Counted from the stretch's first letter, positions 10,686 to 22,400 are shown. The stretch: DNA of 64,000 bases from Macrotis lagotis (GCF_037893015.1 NC_133658.1:284833719-284897718), one strand, 5' to 3'. Program-made: numbers and translations. The notes: generated from the letters alone by a model not told the origin.

Positions 10686-10810
10686 TAGGGAAAAGGGAAA
10701 TAAAAAAGAGAAAGAAAGAGAGAGAGAGAACGAAAAAGAAAGAGGAAGGAAGGAAGGAAGGAAGGAAGGAAGGAAGGAAGGAAGGAAGGAAGGAAGGAAG
10801 GAAGGAAGGA
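10686..10810. repeat. Purine tract with (GGAA)n
   Basis: GA-rich lead-in followed by about 17 perfect GGAA units at 10744-10810. Confidence 0.95.
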
Positions 10811-10839
10811 TATATTTCAATCTACACTCTCCATCTTCA

Positions 10840-11640
10840 ATCTACACTGAAGCTGGATAGCATGAGTCCATGAGTCCTTTGGAATTATAGTGGGTTATTT
10901 TGTTGATCAGAATTACTGTCTTTCTAGGTAATTATTTTGAAAATGCTATCCTTACTGTATAGATGGATCTTATGGGTCTTCTTATGTCACTTTGCCATAA
11001 CTAATGCAGGTCTTCCTCATTTCTTAAAATGTAATAGTATTCCATCACATTCACATAGCATAATATGTTCAACTATTTCCCAGTTGATGGGCATCCCCTT
11101 AAGTTTCTAATTCTTTGCCATCACAATTAAGAGCTGTTACAAATATATATGTGTGCATATATATTATATATATATATACATATATATATATAGTCCCATT
11201 TCTCCTTCTTTAATCTCCTTGGAGTATAGCCCTCATAGTGATATTGATAAGCAATAGGCTATGCACAGTTTAATAGCCTTTTGAACATAGTTTGAAATTG
11301 CTTTCCAGAATGCTTGGACAAGTCCAAAGCTCTGCCAAAAGGACATTTGTTATCTGTTTTCCTATAATTCTATTAGCACTTATATCAACTTTTTTTTGTC
11401 ATAAAAGCCAATCTGGTTGGTGTGAGGTGGAACCTCAGGGCAATTTTAATCATTTCTCAAGTATTGAAGTTTTAGAGCATTTTTCCTATGGCTATTAATA
11501 ACTTAGATTTCTTCCGCTCAGAACTTCTTGTTCGTATTTTTCACCATTTATAATTTTTACCATTTATCAATTGGGGAATGATTCTTATTAGTCACCATTT
11601 CTTCATGGACTCTTTAACTTTTCCTGAAAGCATGGGAAAA
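10840..11640 (-). mobile_element. L1 3' end (diverged)
   Basis: In plus orientation: CAACTATTTCCCAGTTGATG, GGCATCCCCTTAAGTTTCTA and CTTTCCAGAATGCTTGGACA, ending ACCATTTATCAATTGGGGAA. This is the complement of the mammalian L1 region with CCAACCATTCTGG, AATTGGGGAATGG and related phrases. An AT microsatellite (11140-11192) sits inside. A 68-codon frame here is non-coding shadow. Confidence 0.75.
11140..11192. repeat. (AT)n-rich microsatellite
   Basis: ATATATAT with GTGTGC interruptions inside the L1 fragment. Confidence 0.85.
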
Positions 11641-11859
11641 TCTCCAGAAGCCCCAACTAACAGAAATGATGTCCTGGTAGTCATTATGTCTACTATTATG
11701 TCAAGGGTCTGGAACAGATGATGATATTCAACATCTTATACCCCTGAGGGAAGAGGGAAGTGGTAAATGTCCTCCCACCCTGAAATTAGAGAGGTAAGTG
11801 CTAAAATTAATTATTGGGGAGCTGAGCTGGAACTTAATTGGGGGGCTGGAACTTAATAA

Positions 11860-12300
11860 ATGATTATTAAGAAACTGTCATTTATTTGTCAGGCACAGAA
11901 ATGTGATAAAATTATGATAAAAGCAAAAACTACAAAGACAGGGGGCAGCTAGGTGGCACAGTGGATAGAGCACTGGCCCTGGAGTCAGGAGGACCTGAGT
12001 TCAAATCCAGCCTCAGATTTGAACACTTAATAATTGAACACTTAATGATTACCTAGCCATGTGACCTTGGGCAAGTCACATTAACCCCACTGCCTTAAAT
12101 AAAATAAAATTAAAAAAAAAAGAAATACAAAGACAAAAATTAAATAAGACCATAAGTATCTTATATTTTAAAGAGAGATAAAGTACATACAATGCAGAGT
12201 AGGACAGGGAAGGGAGACTTGATCTGGAGAGTCACCAAAATTGTGAGCGGTCATAAGGCAGAAGACAGTCACAGTTTATCCAATAATAATATTGGTGTCG
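11860..12300 (+). repeat. Family D copy split by a SINE
   Basis: CTGTCATTTATTTGTCAGGC...AAACTACAAAGACA before the SINE and AAAATTAAATAAGACC...AGAGATAAAGTACATACAAT after it. The target duplication of the SINE lets the two halves be rejoined. Confidence 0.45.
11941..12125 (+). mobile_element. Marsupial CORE-SINE, A type, with perfect target duplication
   Basis: Starts GGGGGCAGCTAGGTGGCACA and ends in an A-rich tail (TTAAATAAAATAAAATTAAA). Flanked by perfect 10-bp duplications TACAAAGACA at 11931-11940 and 12126-12135. Internally, an ACACTTAATAATTGA segment is partly duplicated. Recent relative to the family D copy it splits. Confidence 0.9.
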
Positions 12301-12483
12301 GTTAGGTTATTATTCCTACACCAAGATTGGAGGGATGGATAAAGAAGATGCCAACAAGACTTGTAGCAAGATGCCCAAAGTAAGGGAGTCTGGCTTCTGA
12401 ATAGATGAATAGATACATAGTTAGGATCTGATACATGTTCTGCAGCCACTGAATAGACAGTGGATTGTGAGATTCTTTTAGTG

Positions 12484-12728
12484 GATTGAGGCAGTTAAGT
12501 GGCATAGTGAAGAGAGCACTGGACTTGGAGTCAGGAAGACTCCTCTTCCTGAGTTCAAATCTGACCTGAGACACTAACTAGTTGTGTGACCCTGGGCAAG
12601 TCACTTAAATCTCTTTGCTTCAGTTTCTATCTGAATAAGTCAGAAAGAAATGATAAATCTATCTAGTATCTTTGCCAATAAAACTCTAAATGGGACCATA
12701 AAGAGTTGGACACAACCGAACAACAATA
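12484..12728 (+). mobile_element. CORE-SINE, long-tail type
   Basis: Head GAGGCAGTTAAGTGGCATAG, core GTTGTGTGACCCTGGGCAAG, tail CTCTAAATGGGACCATAAAG with AGTTGGACACAACCGAACAA. This is the plus-strand version of the element at 9690. Confidence 0.85.
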
Positions 12729-12844
12729 GTGGATTAGGTGTGTATTCACCTCACCTTAATTACTGCTGTCTCTCAAGAACCAGGACAAACTTTTGCCTAA
12801 GGTGACCTTTCTGAGTCTGCTTCCTTCCTTCAACAACTGAAAGA

Positions 12845-12985
12845 CTTGTGGTATCAGAAAAATAATTCTCATCTGAAAGTCAAAAGAATAGAGTTTTAAT
12901 CTGGGCTGGCCAGTAATTCTACATGATTTTAGATGTCACTTTCTCTTTGGGAACCTGAGTTTCACCATAACTATAAAATTAGTTC
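12845..12985 (+). mobile_element. MIR-type SINE fragment
   Basis: AATAGAGTTTTAATCTGGGC, GATGTCACTTTCTCTTTGGG and CTGAGTTTCACCATAACTAT follow MIR order. Confidence 0.5.
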
Positions 12986-14508
12986 TTAACAAAGTCTGCA
13001 TTCCAGACAATTAGACTGGGACTTAGTTGGTCTACTTGGACTTTGATGAAGTTCAGGTGATTCACCTTGGAGCCACAGGGCCCCGACTGTTGAAGGTGTC
13101 CATTCCCAAAACTCAGCTCCCCAATAACAGTCATGCAGCCTTCCTGACTAGAGCAAGGGTACACATAATTATCATGTGTTCTTTCATCTGGCAAAGTATG
13201 CAAAAAGACCACATTGTGCCCTTACTACCTAGCTTTTCAATTCACTCTCTACTTACAAATAAATGTAAGAGAGTCTGAGCTAATGCACAAGCAAGCAGTT
13301 TGTAAACTCTCGACCAATTTGATTGATTGTTATTATTATTTTTATCTGTAAGACAGGCCATATGGGAGCAATAGAGTCCACTGAGTTGTGAAGCAACCTT
13401 GGGGTGGGAAGCTGTACATTTCTAAGATGCTTGTCAATTAAGAGCAGTGATTTGATTTCCCAGGGCTGAGAAGGGTGGGGGCTCTTCGAAGAGCCTGTGT
13501 TGTTTAAGCATTGCTCAGATCAATAAGATACTAGGAGGGAGAATATTTCTGGCTCGTCTGGAAAAATATCCAGCCAAAGTCAAGGGCTTCAGCCAGTTCT
13601 ATTGGCATTGTTACTCCATTCTATTTGTGACCAAAAGCAAGAAAGGGTATCCAGGCTGTCATCCTAGAGGTGTTGCTCATGCCCTCAAGCAAGGAGTAGG
13701 AGAACCAAGGGGAATCCTCTATTTGGACATTCCACAAAATTGGAGGGAATCCCACTTGGATAGGATATTTTTCTGGGTGTGTTAGTCCCTTGAGATGCTC
13801 TGCCAGGAACCAGAAGTGGAAGTCTAGAGTGAAAGGATACAAATTCCATATCATTCCATATCATTTCCTTATCTAGAATATTTTGCCCATCTTCATTATC
13901 TTCCTATTGTGTTAAACTAATCATCCTAAGTTTTGGTTTAAATATTCTCAATGTGTTAGTGAGATAGGCTTTCTACATCTTCATGCCACCAATTATCTAG
14001 GTCATTCTTATAATATTTTATATTTTTAGATTATATGGAAACCTAGCCCTCCACCCTACTCTAGAACATATGGTGTTCCCATCCAATTTTCAACCAGACC
14101 AATGAAGATGAACTTCCCAAATCAGAATAGAGCAGGCCTGCATAGACTAATAATGGCTCCAATGTTTAGACTGCTTTCATATATGCATAGTTCATGACAA
14201 TCCTGCATGTAGGTATTAGACATATTTTTATCCCTATTTTTCAGGTGAGAAAACCAGTGTTCTGTTCAGAAATGAGCCCCAGAGAGTCATCTGGCCTCAG
14301 AGTCACCTGACTCCAAGCATGCTTTCCCTAATGCTTTCAATTATACCACATTCTCCTTATAATATGGTAGACAGTCTGATACTCCAATAAAAATCCTACT
14401 CTGAAGCTTCATTATCCCATGAAAGTTAGGATCTTCTGAGCATCACTATTACTTTAGAGTTACCATTGTCTTCCCATTCATCCAGGTTAACAGCCTAAAT
14501 GTCAACAT
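12986..14508. other. 1.5-kb block of unique sequence
   Basis: The longest stretch in the first 18 kb without a confident repeat. Overlapping plus (13027-13278) and minus (12979-13212) frames near 80 codons are anti-correlated shadows. A minus frame of 77 codons (13621-13854) also lacks a domain. GATTGATTGTT (PBX/HOX-like) occurs at about 13320-13330. 14215-14350 has weak MIR-like character. It could hold a conserved non-coding element; nothing more can be said by eye. Confidence 0.45.
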
Positions 14509-14559
<51 letters not shown>

Positions 14560-14563
14560 TTTC

Positions 14564-14633
<70 letters not shown>
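14509..14633. repeat. (CTA)n followed by (TC)n
   Basis: About 17 CTA units (14509-14559) adjoin about 70 bp of TC (14561-14633). Poly-Thr and Ser-Leu frames here are artefacts. Confidence 0.95.
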
Positions 14634-14635
<2 letters not shown>

Positions 14636-14639
14636 GCCT

Positions 14640-15425
14640 CCCATAATCCAATATGCTACCAAGGACTATAGATTCCACCTTCCTAATATACCTCATATCC
14701 TCCTATTTCTGTCCTCTGAAAGCACCACCACCACAGTATAAGCCCTCACTACTCATATCTGACTATTTCAATGGTTTAATCACATCACACCTAGATCATT
14801 GCAACAGGAGTGGTTCCCTGCTCTGTGTCTCTCCCCACTCTAGTTCCAGTCATCTATCAAAGTGATCTTCCTAAATCATATTGCTATCCCGCCTCCCCCC
14901 ACTCCTTAAACTCCAATGGCTTTCTATTGCTTCCAGGATCAAATATGAAATCTCTTGTTTGGCTATTAATGCCCTTCATAACCTGGCTATTTCCCTACCT
15001 TTCCAGTCTTATTCCTTACTGTTAAATTCAGTGGTACTCCATCTCCCAACTCCTTATATTTTCACTGGTTATCCTTCATGCCTGGACTTCTGCTTCCTGG
15101 CTTCCTAGGCTTCCTTCAAGTGTCAGTTAAAATCCAACCTTCTATAAGAAGCCATTTTTTTCTTGAGGATAGGAATTGCTTTTGTCTTCCCTTTCTAGCC
15201 CCAGAATTTAATGCACATCTTTACCACTGGGCTATGCTTTTTGGACTTCTTCATTATTTCTTTCCAACTCCACTTCTCCTTCTGAATGTAAGTTCCCAAT
15301 CTCCCTTTTGATTGTAAGTTTGTTGAGGACAGGGACTAATTTGCTTTTTCTATTTCATATTTGTATCCTCAGCACTTAACTCAGTGCCTAGCAATAGCAG
15401 ATGCCAAACAAATATTTATCAGGTA
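14640..15425 (+). mobile_element. L2 LINE 3' portion
   Basis: Pyrimidine-rich sequence with landmarks in L2 order: CACCTAGATCATTGCAACAG, CTCCAATGGCTTTCTATTGC, TCAAGTGTCAGTTAAAATCC, GTTGAGGACAGGGACTAATT and CAGTGCCTAGCAATAGC. Several 70-codon frames on plus are decayed L2 sequence, not genes. One of the longer L2 pieces here. Confidence 0.8.
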
Positions 15426-16598
15426 ACAACTAGGTGGGGCATAATTCACATATACTGACTTGATTTGGAAGTCAATCCAAGTTCTCAAAGGCTATGTTAG
15501 GAAAATATAAGTAGTTGTGGTAAGAACAAACTATTTAGAAAGTCTTTAAGTATGAAGCTGATGAAAAGATGTTGTCTGTTGTCCAAAGATCATTTCAGCT
15601 AAATCTAGAGAGGTCTGTCACTAAACTAATGAATTTTTTGGCCATAGCAACTCTCAGAGAGAAAAAAATCATGATCTGTATCATAGAGAGTTTTAACTAC
15701 ACAAACTACAGATCCTTGAAATATTTTCCCTAATGAATTATAAGTTCCTTAAAAGCAGAAATCATGTCCCTGTTCAGGGGCTACCTGTTATATTGTTGAA
15801 TTTAAATGAATTCATAAGAATGACACTGAAATCATACCTCCTAAAGATAGCAGGTACACAATAATGTCTTTTTAATTGATTGTTGAATATGACATTTTAT
15901 TTAAGCTAGCATCTCAATCCATCTGGTCCCTTTTCAGTGTGACATCTGACCACTATAGGCTTAGAACTGAAAGAAGCAGTCAAAATTCTATTTCCATCAT
16001 AGATCCAGTAGACTAAATTGCCCAAAGCAGTTATAGAGATCTGATTCCATGGGAATCCAATGAGTCTTAGAGCAGAGATCTGGATTTGATCTGTTTCCTC
16101 ATAATAGATAATGACTTTCTCCTATGTCATCCCAACCTCTGGCTATACATTCTGAGTTCATCAACTCAAGTATGAGGCAATATTAGTTAACCTCTGAGGT
16201 CCCAGTCATGAGATTCAGGGCTGAAAGATGGAAAGGGTTAGCCCAACATCTTTCTCTCCCCCAACCCCAGCCACCTAAAATGTCCCCATTAAAGATCAGT
16301 TCCCTTTTCTTTTTTAAAAGAGATGGCTTTCTGGATTGGGAAGGGGAGGGAGATATTAGAAAATTGTAGTAATATATAAACAGAAGGTTTAATTGTAATT
16401 TTTAAAGATGATTCTTTGAAATAAGGTATAACCTCTTCAAAATAATTTTCTTCAAAAATCAAATATCCTTAGAAGAGGTGATATATCCAGGTATTACCAT
16501 TCCCTGGCACTCTAGCTTATCTTGGTTACTTTGATGGGTTCCTATGTGAGAATTAGTTGGAGAGGGGAGGGAGTTGAGGGAATAAGAATGTTATGATG
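15426..16598. other. Mostly unique sequence with L2 tail scrap
   Basis: 15720-15890 looks like an L2 tail (AATTATAAGTTCCTTAAAAG...CAGGTACACAATAATG). The remaining sequence has no recognisable element or gene. Confidence 0.4.
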
Positions 16599-16753
16599 GG
16601 GGCAGCTAGGTGACCCAGTGGATTGAGCAATGGCCCTGGAATCAGGAGGACCTGAGCTCAAATCCTACCTTAGACACTTAATAATTGCCTAGCCATGTAA
16701 CCTTGGGCAAGCCACTTAACCTCATTGCCTTAAATAAATAAAAAAGAATAAAT
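16599..16753 (+). mobile_element. Marsupial CORE-SINE, A type, with perfect target duplication
   Basis: GGGCAGCTAGGTGACCCAGT...CACTTAACCTCATTGCCTTA plus A-rich tail. Flanked by perfect 11-bp duplications ATGTTATGATG at 16588-16598 and 16754-16764. Confidence 0.92.
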
Positions 16754-16764
16754 ATGTTATGATG

Positions 16765-17330
16765 AAGGTGAAAGGAAGAGGTTGGGTAGCAAAGTATAAG
16801 TATGTCAGTTCTGGGTAGGATTTTATAGTATTTAAAGAATACATCCCATAGAATTACTGATGGAAATTCATCCTGCCCAACCCCCTGCATAAGGGAAGAG
16901 AAAGCTCAGAAGTTAAATGGGACAGCCAGAGGCTACTTTCCAATGGGAAAAAAATGTCTCCAAGCAACTTCAGAGGTCAAAAGAGGCACCTTACTATGAC
17001 TCAAAGAGCTATGTCTAAGGAAATAGCTCCAGACAGACAGCCACCCCCACAGTTTCATGGACTTGATGGAAAAGACTCTTTCTCCATCTAATGGTTCTCC
17101 TGCCTCTCCCTTCCCTAATAGAAGAGACAAAGACCTCCAATATTCTGAGTCATAGTTCTTCCAAAGGTTGATACATAGACCCTCTTCCAAGTTTTGATAA
17201 GCCAGGGCCCTTGGCCAATAGTGAGGACTCTGGAGAGGCCCTCCACAAAACTGAGGCAATCCTCAAGCCTTGGTCTTACGACTCTCAGGAATAGTAACAG
17301 TACTCTATCCCCTACACCACACCAAGGGAA
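16765..17330. other. Unique sequence with a 108-codon minus frame
   Basis: A minus-strand open frame at 16933-17259 (108 codons, Met start, no recognisable domain, tryptophan-rich). I see no supporting splice or polyadenylation pattern and treat it as chance. Confidence 0.35.
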
Positions 17331-17548
17331 CCTGTCTCTGATACCCTAAATGACAAAGAACAAATCCCTTAACCTCTCTTGGCCTCAGTTTCCTCATATG
17401 AAAAATTAAGATTGCTGTACAAGATATTTCTAAAGGCTTCCTACATATCTAACATCCTATACTATAATTCAGGGACTAGGCCTCACCATTTGGATGTAGT
17501 AATAGAAAAACAACTTAGTTAAGAATCATTAGACCTGGGTTTGAGACC

Positions 17549-17551
<3 letters not shown>
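17331..17551 (+). mobile_element. MIR-type fragment and SINE scrap
   Basis: AAATCCCTTAACCTCTCTTG and GCCTCAGTTTCCTCATATGA are MIR core and 3' half. A short head piece, CATTAGACCTGGGTTTGAGA, precedes the GT tract. Confidence 0.5.
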
Positions 17552-17579
<28 letters not shown>

Positions 17580-17582
17580 TTA

Positions 17583-17615
<33 letters not shown>

Positions 17616-17626
17616 GTATACATATA
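17552..17626. repeat. (GT)n microsatellite
   Basis: Two blocks of TG repeats separated by TTTATG, ending in TATA/CATATA. Confidence 0.95.
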
Positions 17627-17864
17627 TCCCACCCAGAGAGTCATCCCTTATTACAAAGAACATGAAAAGAAACATTTTTATTATGTTTCAGTCATATATT
17701 ATGTACTTTCAGAGTTCCATTGACCCCACATATGAAAGAAATGATTGCATTTATAAATGCAAAACAAAATTTATACAAATTTTATAAATGTAATACAAAT
17801 CATGATGATATAAGTATGTTCAAAGTCACAAGTCTAATCTCTTATATGCAATATCCTAATAGCC

Positions 17865-18001
17865 TGAGTAAATGATAGCCTGGGCTCTGAAACTGTGTGA
17901 CCTTGGATGAGTTATACCCCTCCCTGGGCCTCAGTTTATTCAGGAATGATTTGAACTAGGTAATTTTTAGCTTCCTGGAAGCACTAAAAGTCCATGATTC
18001 T
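17865..18001 (+). mobile_element. MIR-type SINE fragment
   Basis: CTGTGTGACCTTGGATGAGT, GGGCCTCAGTTTATTCAGGA, and the terminal motif TCCATGATTCTATGATT. Confidence 0.6.
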
Positions 18002-18580
18002 ATGATTTCTCAAATCACACCCAAGCTGGCTGTCCCATCTCACAGAAGCCCAACAGCGCTCACCCCAAAGTTATGTTTTTCCCTCCTTATTTTTCTTCTC
18101 TTGAAAAAAAATTTTCAGGTCTCATCCCCTTTCCTACTCCTCAAGCCAGAAGTTAAGACTGGAACTTATTTTATTTTTTTGTGCAATGAGACTAACCGCC
18201 GCACAGCTTCATATTTTCCCACTGACATCACCCAACATGGTTTGAATCTGGACTCCCTGGTAAACCCTCAAAGGCATAATTGCAGTTGCCTTTGCAAAGT
18301 GAATTCAGATGGTTTTCCCCATCCCTCCCCCAGTCCCCTCCTTTTTATAATGTTCTTTGGGTCACTTCCAGATGTTTCCTGCAACAACAACGCTCTTCTT
18401 TTTTTTTTTTTAAGCCAGAGTTTCCTGCCGCTTGAGTACAGGCAGCAACGTGGCAGGGGATGGGTCTCCAGCACTGGGGAGGGGCTGGCCACATCTGGGG
18501 AAAGAAGAAAAGGTACTTGCAAGAACCCAAGGGAAGATGGAACTCTAGATTCCCTGGGCTACCTTACTTTACCTCTGTAA
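18002..18580 (+). other. Repeat-free block with a 192-codon open frame of uncertain status
   Basis: The longest open frame in the window, from an ATG at 18002 to a stop ending at 18580. The predicted product has no recognisable domain and is rich in Ser, Leu and Pro; it contains Phe/Leu-rich runs caused by homopolymers (TTTTTTTTTT at 18402-18412). The minus strand is also open for 84 codons across the same part. Composition is slightly GC-richer than its surroundings and includes a CRE-like TGACATCA and TTTGCAAAG. It is more likely a conserved non-coding or chance-open region than a gene. Confidence 0.3.
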
Positions 18581-18790
18581 TAGGCTGATGACAGTGGAAA
18601 GATCATTAATCGTGAAATCTGAAGATCTAGGGTCAAATTTCCCCCTCTGCTATTAACCACCTATGTCAGCTTAAGCAAGTCACTAAATCCCTTGTCCTCA
18701 GTTTCCTTATCTGTAAAAAAGGAAATAAGAGAATTGGAGTAGATGGTTTCTGAGGTGCCTACCAGCTCTAGTTCTTCAATCTTAAAAATG
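18581..18790 (+). mobile_element. MIR-related SINE
   Basis: GGAAAGATCATTAATCGTGA...AAGCAAGTCACTAAATCCCT, CCTCAGTTTCCTTATCTGTA and the 3' motif CTACCAGCTCTAGTTCTTCA. Confidence 0.6.
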
Positions 18791-19129
18791 TCTGTGCTCC
18801 CAGAGCTTCAAAGCTGTGTAGACTAGAGTATGGGGCTACATCCCTAAGCAAAGTATAGGTGGGGCTAAGGGGAAAGGTTAAGTGCTCAGAATTTGATAAG
18901 GGCAGTATTCTTGTGAATACTCACTTCTACTTTTACCAATGTGATGCCCTTCCTGGGGTCCTTGTAGCCTACTTAATCTCTTTCCAGAAGGTTGCCCTCC
19001 CCCTAATCTGGTTTCTTGTGTTATACTTCTGGATGCCTTCTCGGGTTTATAGTTTACAATGAAGGTGGGAAGGATTGTCTATAGAAGGTCCCTGTGGATA
19101 TAAACATTACCTGAGAGCAGCAGTCTCAT

Positions 19130-19131
<2 letters not shown>
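18791..19131. other. Unique sequence
   Basis: No recognisable gene or repeat; a 67-codon plus frame at 18859-19062 has no domain. Confidence 0.4.

Positions 19132-19186
<55 letters not shown>
19132..19186. repeat. (TC)n microsatellite
   Basis: About 27 perfect TC units. Confidence 0.95.
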
Positions 19187-19190
<4 letters not shown>

Positions 19191-20136
19191 TAGAGTGGGT
19201 AATTTAACCAGCTTAGTAGAGTTGTTCCAAAGAGGAAATAATATAGAGGAGATCTGAAGAAATATCAGGATGTTTCCATAGGCATAGGGAATATATGGAC
19301 AAGTCTTAGGTAAGAGAACAGGAAATGCTAGTTTGGACTCTTGATGTGCATATGAAGAGTCTCCAAAGTATAGAAGCATAGAAATGGGAGTATGTGGAGA
19401 TGAAAGGGCTAGAAGACTGAGAGAAACTGAATCAAGTGTAAACTTCCCAGACTTCCCAATTTGCTTTCTGTTTTCAGCTTTTACATAACTTAGTAGTCAC
19501 GCAATTTATTAGCAAGTCACCAGCTCTCCTACACAAATGCTCTTGCCTAGCAACTTTCTATCAAAATTATGAATGTCTGGGGTAAAGAGAGACAAGGTCA
19601 CAGAGCAGCCTATGCTGTCCCCACACATTTGATTCTTCTAGTTCACCATCTGTCACTTTCTTCAGGACCACCAGTGGTGCCAGGTTAGGAGGTATCATTT
19701 CCAGCAATGTTCCAGCATGTTAGAGATCTATATAGGCTTGTAGAATGAAGGAATCAGAGGGAACAGGGGTGATGTTGAGAAGGCAAAGTTCTGAGCTGCA
19801 TCAACCCTTGATCAGGCCTAGAAGTAAATTGAATTTGTTTCCATGGTGCTTGACTTTGTCTTACTGGGCCCTTCTCTTTCATCTCTTAATGTCCCTTTCC
19901 CTTCCAGGGTCCCTTTGATCTCCAGCAAAAGAGTGATTTGATAAACTCATTCACCTTGACGTGTTGTTAGAAACAGTACATGTTAGGTTATTATGTTAGA
20001 GTGGGAAACCATGGAAAGGCAACATGCAGCTCAAAGGAATGAAGACCCAATGGTAAGATTTCAGGCATCATTGAGGAAAGCATAGTTGATTGTGGTTTTC
20101 TTCTAGATACCCTTAAAATCAAACTATATATATACA
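19187..20136. other. Unique sequence
   Basis: About 950 bp with no recognised repeat. Contains a near-palindrome GGACCACCAGTGGTGCC (about 19665-19681), a partial CTCF-like match. No coding evidence. Confidence 0.4.
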
Positions 20137-20300
20137 ACATTAATTAGTCTTATGACCTTAGACAAAAACTCTTCTCTGAACTTACTTCCTTATCTTAAAA
20201 TGATACCAACCTGGGCCTCTGTTTCTTTCTCTGTAAAAGGAGATTGGATCAAACCACCTCTAAGATCTCTTCTAGCTCTAGATCTATGATTTATGATAAT
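20137..20300 (+). mobile_element. MIR-related SINE fragment
   Basis: CTTATGACCTTAGACAAAAA...GGCCTCTGTTTCTTTCTCTG...TAAGATCTCTTCTAGCTCTA, the last being the typical 3' 'CTAGCTCTA' motif. Confidence 0.55.
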
Positions 20301-20399
20301 GGATAATCTCATCTTTTTCAGTGCTTAAATTTTGTAAGTATATGATTCAATAATTCTTAATTATTTAATAAATGGGGATTCAATAAATCCCCCATTTTG

Positions 20400-20702
20400 G
20401 GGGCAGTTAAGTTGCATAGTAGATAGCCCTAGAGTCAGAACAGGAGTTCAAATTGACCTCAGAAACTTGATTCTTACCAGCCATGCAACCTTCGGCAAAT
20501 CACTTAACCCTGATTGTCTCACATCCAGGCTCACATCAGTTGTTCTGATTAATATCTGGCCAGAGACCCAGATGGCTCTAGAGGAGAAAGTGAGGCTGAT
20601 GACTTAGCCCAGCATCCCTCACTCAAATCTAATTCATGTACTCATCATGGCATCATCTTCCTGATGCTGTGGCCTTCTTTGAGAATGAAGGACAAACATT
20701 GG
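20400..20702 (+). mobile_element. CORE-SINE with RTE-like tail
   Basis: GGGGGCAGTTAAGTTGCATA head; tail with CAGATGGCTCTAGAGGAGAA, GGCATCATCTTCCTGATGCT and TTTGAGAATGAAGGACAAAC. Same family as 1942 and 48316. Confidence 0.85.
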
Positions 20703-20879
20703 ATTAGTCTATCATTTTCAAGATTAGTCCTAAGACTAGACCTGTTGGTAAACATCAGTTAAATGGGGCTCAGCAAACTCTCCCCTCCCTTGTCCTGCCC
20801 TTCTCTTTTCCCCACTTCTCAATGAATGTTTCTAAAATTAACTTCAATAGTTGGTCAGTGTTTTTCTGGAAGAGATAGT

Positions 20880-21360
20880 CAAATCAGCAAGTATTTATTA
20901 AATATGTACACAATACTATTTGTGCCAAGGACTAGGGGAGTCAAAGAAATGCAAAAATAGTCTCAACCCTAAAGAGACTAACAACTAATGGGAGAGAGAG
21001 ACAGCATGCAAATGATGATGTACAAACAAGCTAGAGATAAACTCAGAGGGAAGACATAGTGGAAGACAGGAAAAGGCTTCTTGCAGAAGGTGAAACTTTA
21101 GTAGACTCCAAGGAAGCCAGGAACTATTAGAAACACAAGAAAGGGAAGAATTCCAGACACAGGAGACAGCCAGCAAAGATGGAGTTGGGAGATGGACTGT
21201 CCTGAATGAGGAACAACAAGGAGATCATTTCACTAGATCATATAGTATCTGGATGGAAAAGAAGAGAATAAGTGTTTATTAGGCACCTACTATATATCAG
21301 TTACTATGCTAATATCTTTACAAATATCATTTGATTTGAAGATTTCACAATAACCTTGAG
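20880..21360 (+). repeat. Dispersed repeat, family D copy
   Basis: AGCAAGTATTTATTAAATAT, TCTCAACCCTAAAGAGACTA, GGAAAAGGCTTCTTGCAGAA, GGAAGAATTCCAGACACAGG and CTGAATGAGGAACAACAAGG, in the order seen in other family D copies. Confidence 0.5.
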
Positions 21361-21415
21361 ATGTGGAAGTTATTTCTGGAAGGGATAAAGGTATAAAACT
21401 AAAAAGAGAGAGAAC

Positions 21416-21535
21416 TACAGCATCAAAGAATGCCAGAGCTAGAAGAGACATTAGTGTTTACCTAGTTCACTCTCTTCTTTTTAGAGACGGGGAAAATAAG
21501 ACCCAGAAAGGGGAAACAATTTGCTTTTGTTCATG
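21416..21535 (-). mobile_element. MIR-related SINE fragment
   Basis: GCCAGAGCTAGAAGAGACAT...TTTTTAGAGACGGGGAAAAT; cut off by the A-type SINE that follows. Confidence 0.45.
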
Positions 21536-21536
21536 C

Positions 21537-21615
21537 AGGGCAGCTTGGTGGCAGAGTGGATAGAGAGCCAGCCTGGTGTCAAGAGTTCAAATATGACCTC
21601 AGACACTAGCTGTAT
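21537..21615 (+). mobile_element. Truncated A-type SINE ending in a (TA)n tract
   Basis: GGGCAGCTTGGTGGCAGAGT...GACCTCAGACACTAGCTGTA then (TA)n at 21614-21639. The 3' half is missing. Confidence 0.75.
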
Positions 21616-21639
21616 AAATATATATATATATATATATAT

Positions 21640-22265
21640 GAGACAAGCCTGAGCTAGAGCATTATTCAAGTACCATCTAGGAAGAGGGTAACAAGCCAAA
21701 GGATTACATTGTTGGACTAGAACTGTCCTCTGTGTTAAATGCACGTAGCAAGGGGGTGGGGGGGTCAGTGGCATTTTGGTGCAAAATAGAAACAAGGCCA
21801 ATTTCCATATTTCAAAACAGCTGCAATTGACAAATTTTTTAGAACATTATTCAATGCACCAAAGTATCTATGATTCATTGCTGTGGGCTTTAGACAATCT
21901 TAAAGAGTTGCTGTGGTCAAAATAAATCTCATTTTCCTGAAGCCCATCTGATGATGAACTTCTCTGAATTTAGAAAAATTCTAAGAAATCAAAAAGAGGC
22001 TGACCTTTAGATGACAGTCCACCCCACACTTTAAAACCTTTCTAGAAGTATAGGACTTGTTCTTCACAGCCTCTGAGAAGCTCAGGTCATAGCCATACCA
22101 TAATGAAGCATTGGAGAAAGGCCTTTAGGATGTTAGTATAATTTAGCTTTTGAAGAGGAAATTTTCTCTAGTAATGTAATTCTCTATGGCCACCCTTATG
22201 TAGACCACTAGGGTTTAATTGAACAATTGTAAAAATGCTGGTCCAGATCTTCTCTTTAAAAAGAC
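21640..22265. other. Unique sequence
   Basis: No recognisable gene or repeat in about 620 bp; a G-run GGGGGTGGGGGGG lies at about 21752-21764. Confidence 0.4.
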
Positions 22266-22400
22266 TCAGGCCGGCTAAATGGCACCAGTCCTGGAGTCAG
22301 GAGGACCTGAGTTCAAATCCGGCCTCAGACACTTGTCACTTCCTAGCTTTGTGACCCTCGTCAAATCATTTGAGCCTGATTGACTCACCAACTGTAATAT
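22266..22400 (+). mobile_element. CORE-SINE with deleted head
   Basis: CAGTCCTGGAGTCAGGAGGA, GTTCAAATCCGGCCTCAGAC and CCTAGCTTTGTGACCCTCGT. Part of the tRNA-like head is missing after GGCTAAATGGCA. Confidence 0.75.

Noticed and set aside
16933..17259. 108-codon minus-strand frame
   Set aside because: No recognisable domain, splice context or poly(A) signal. Its length is within chance for this composition.
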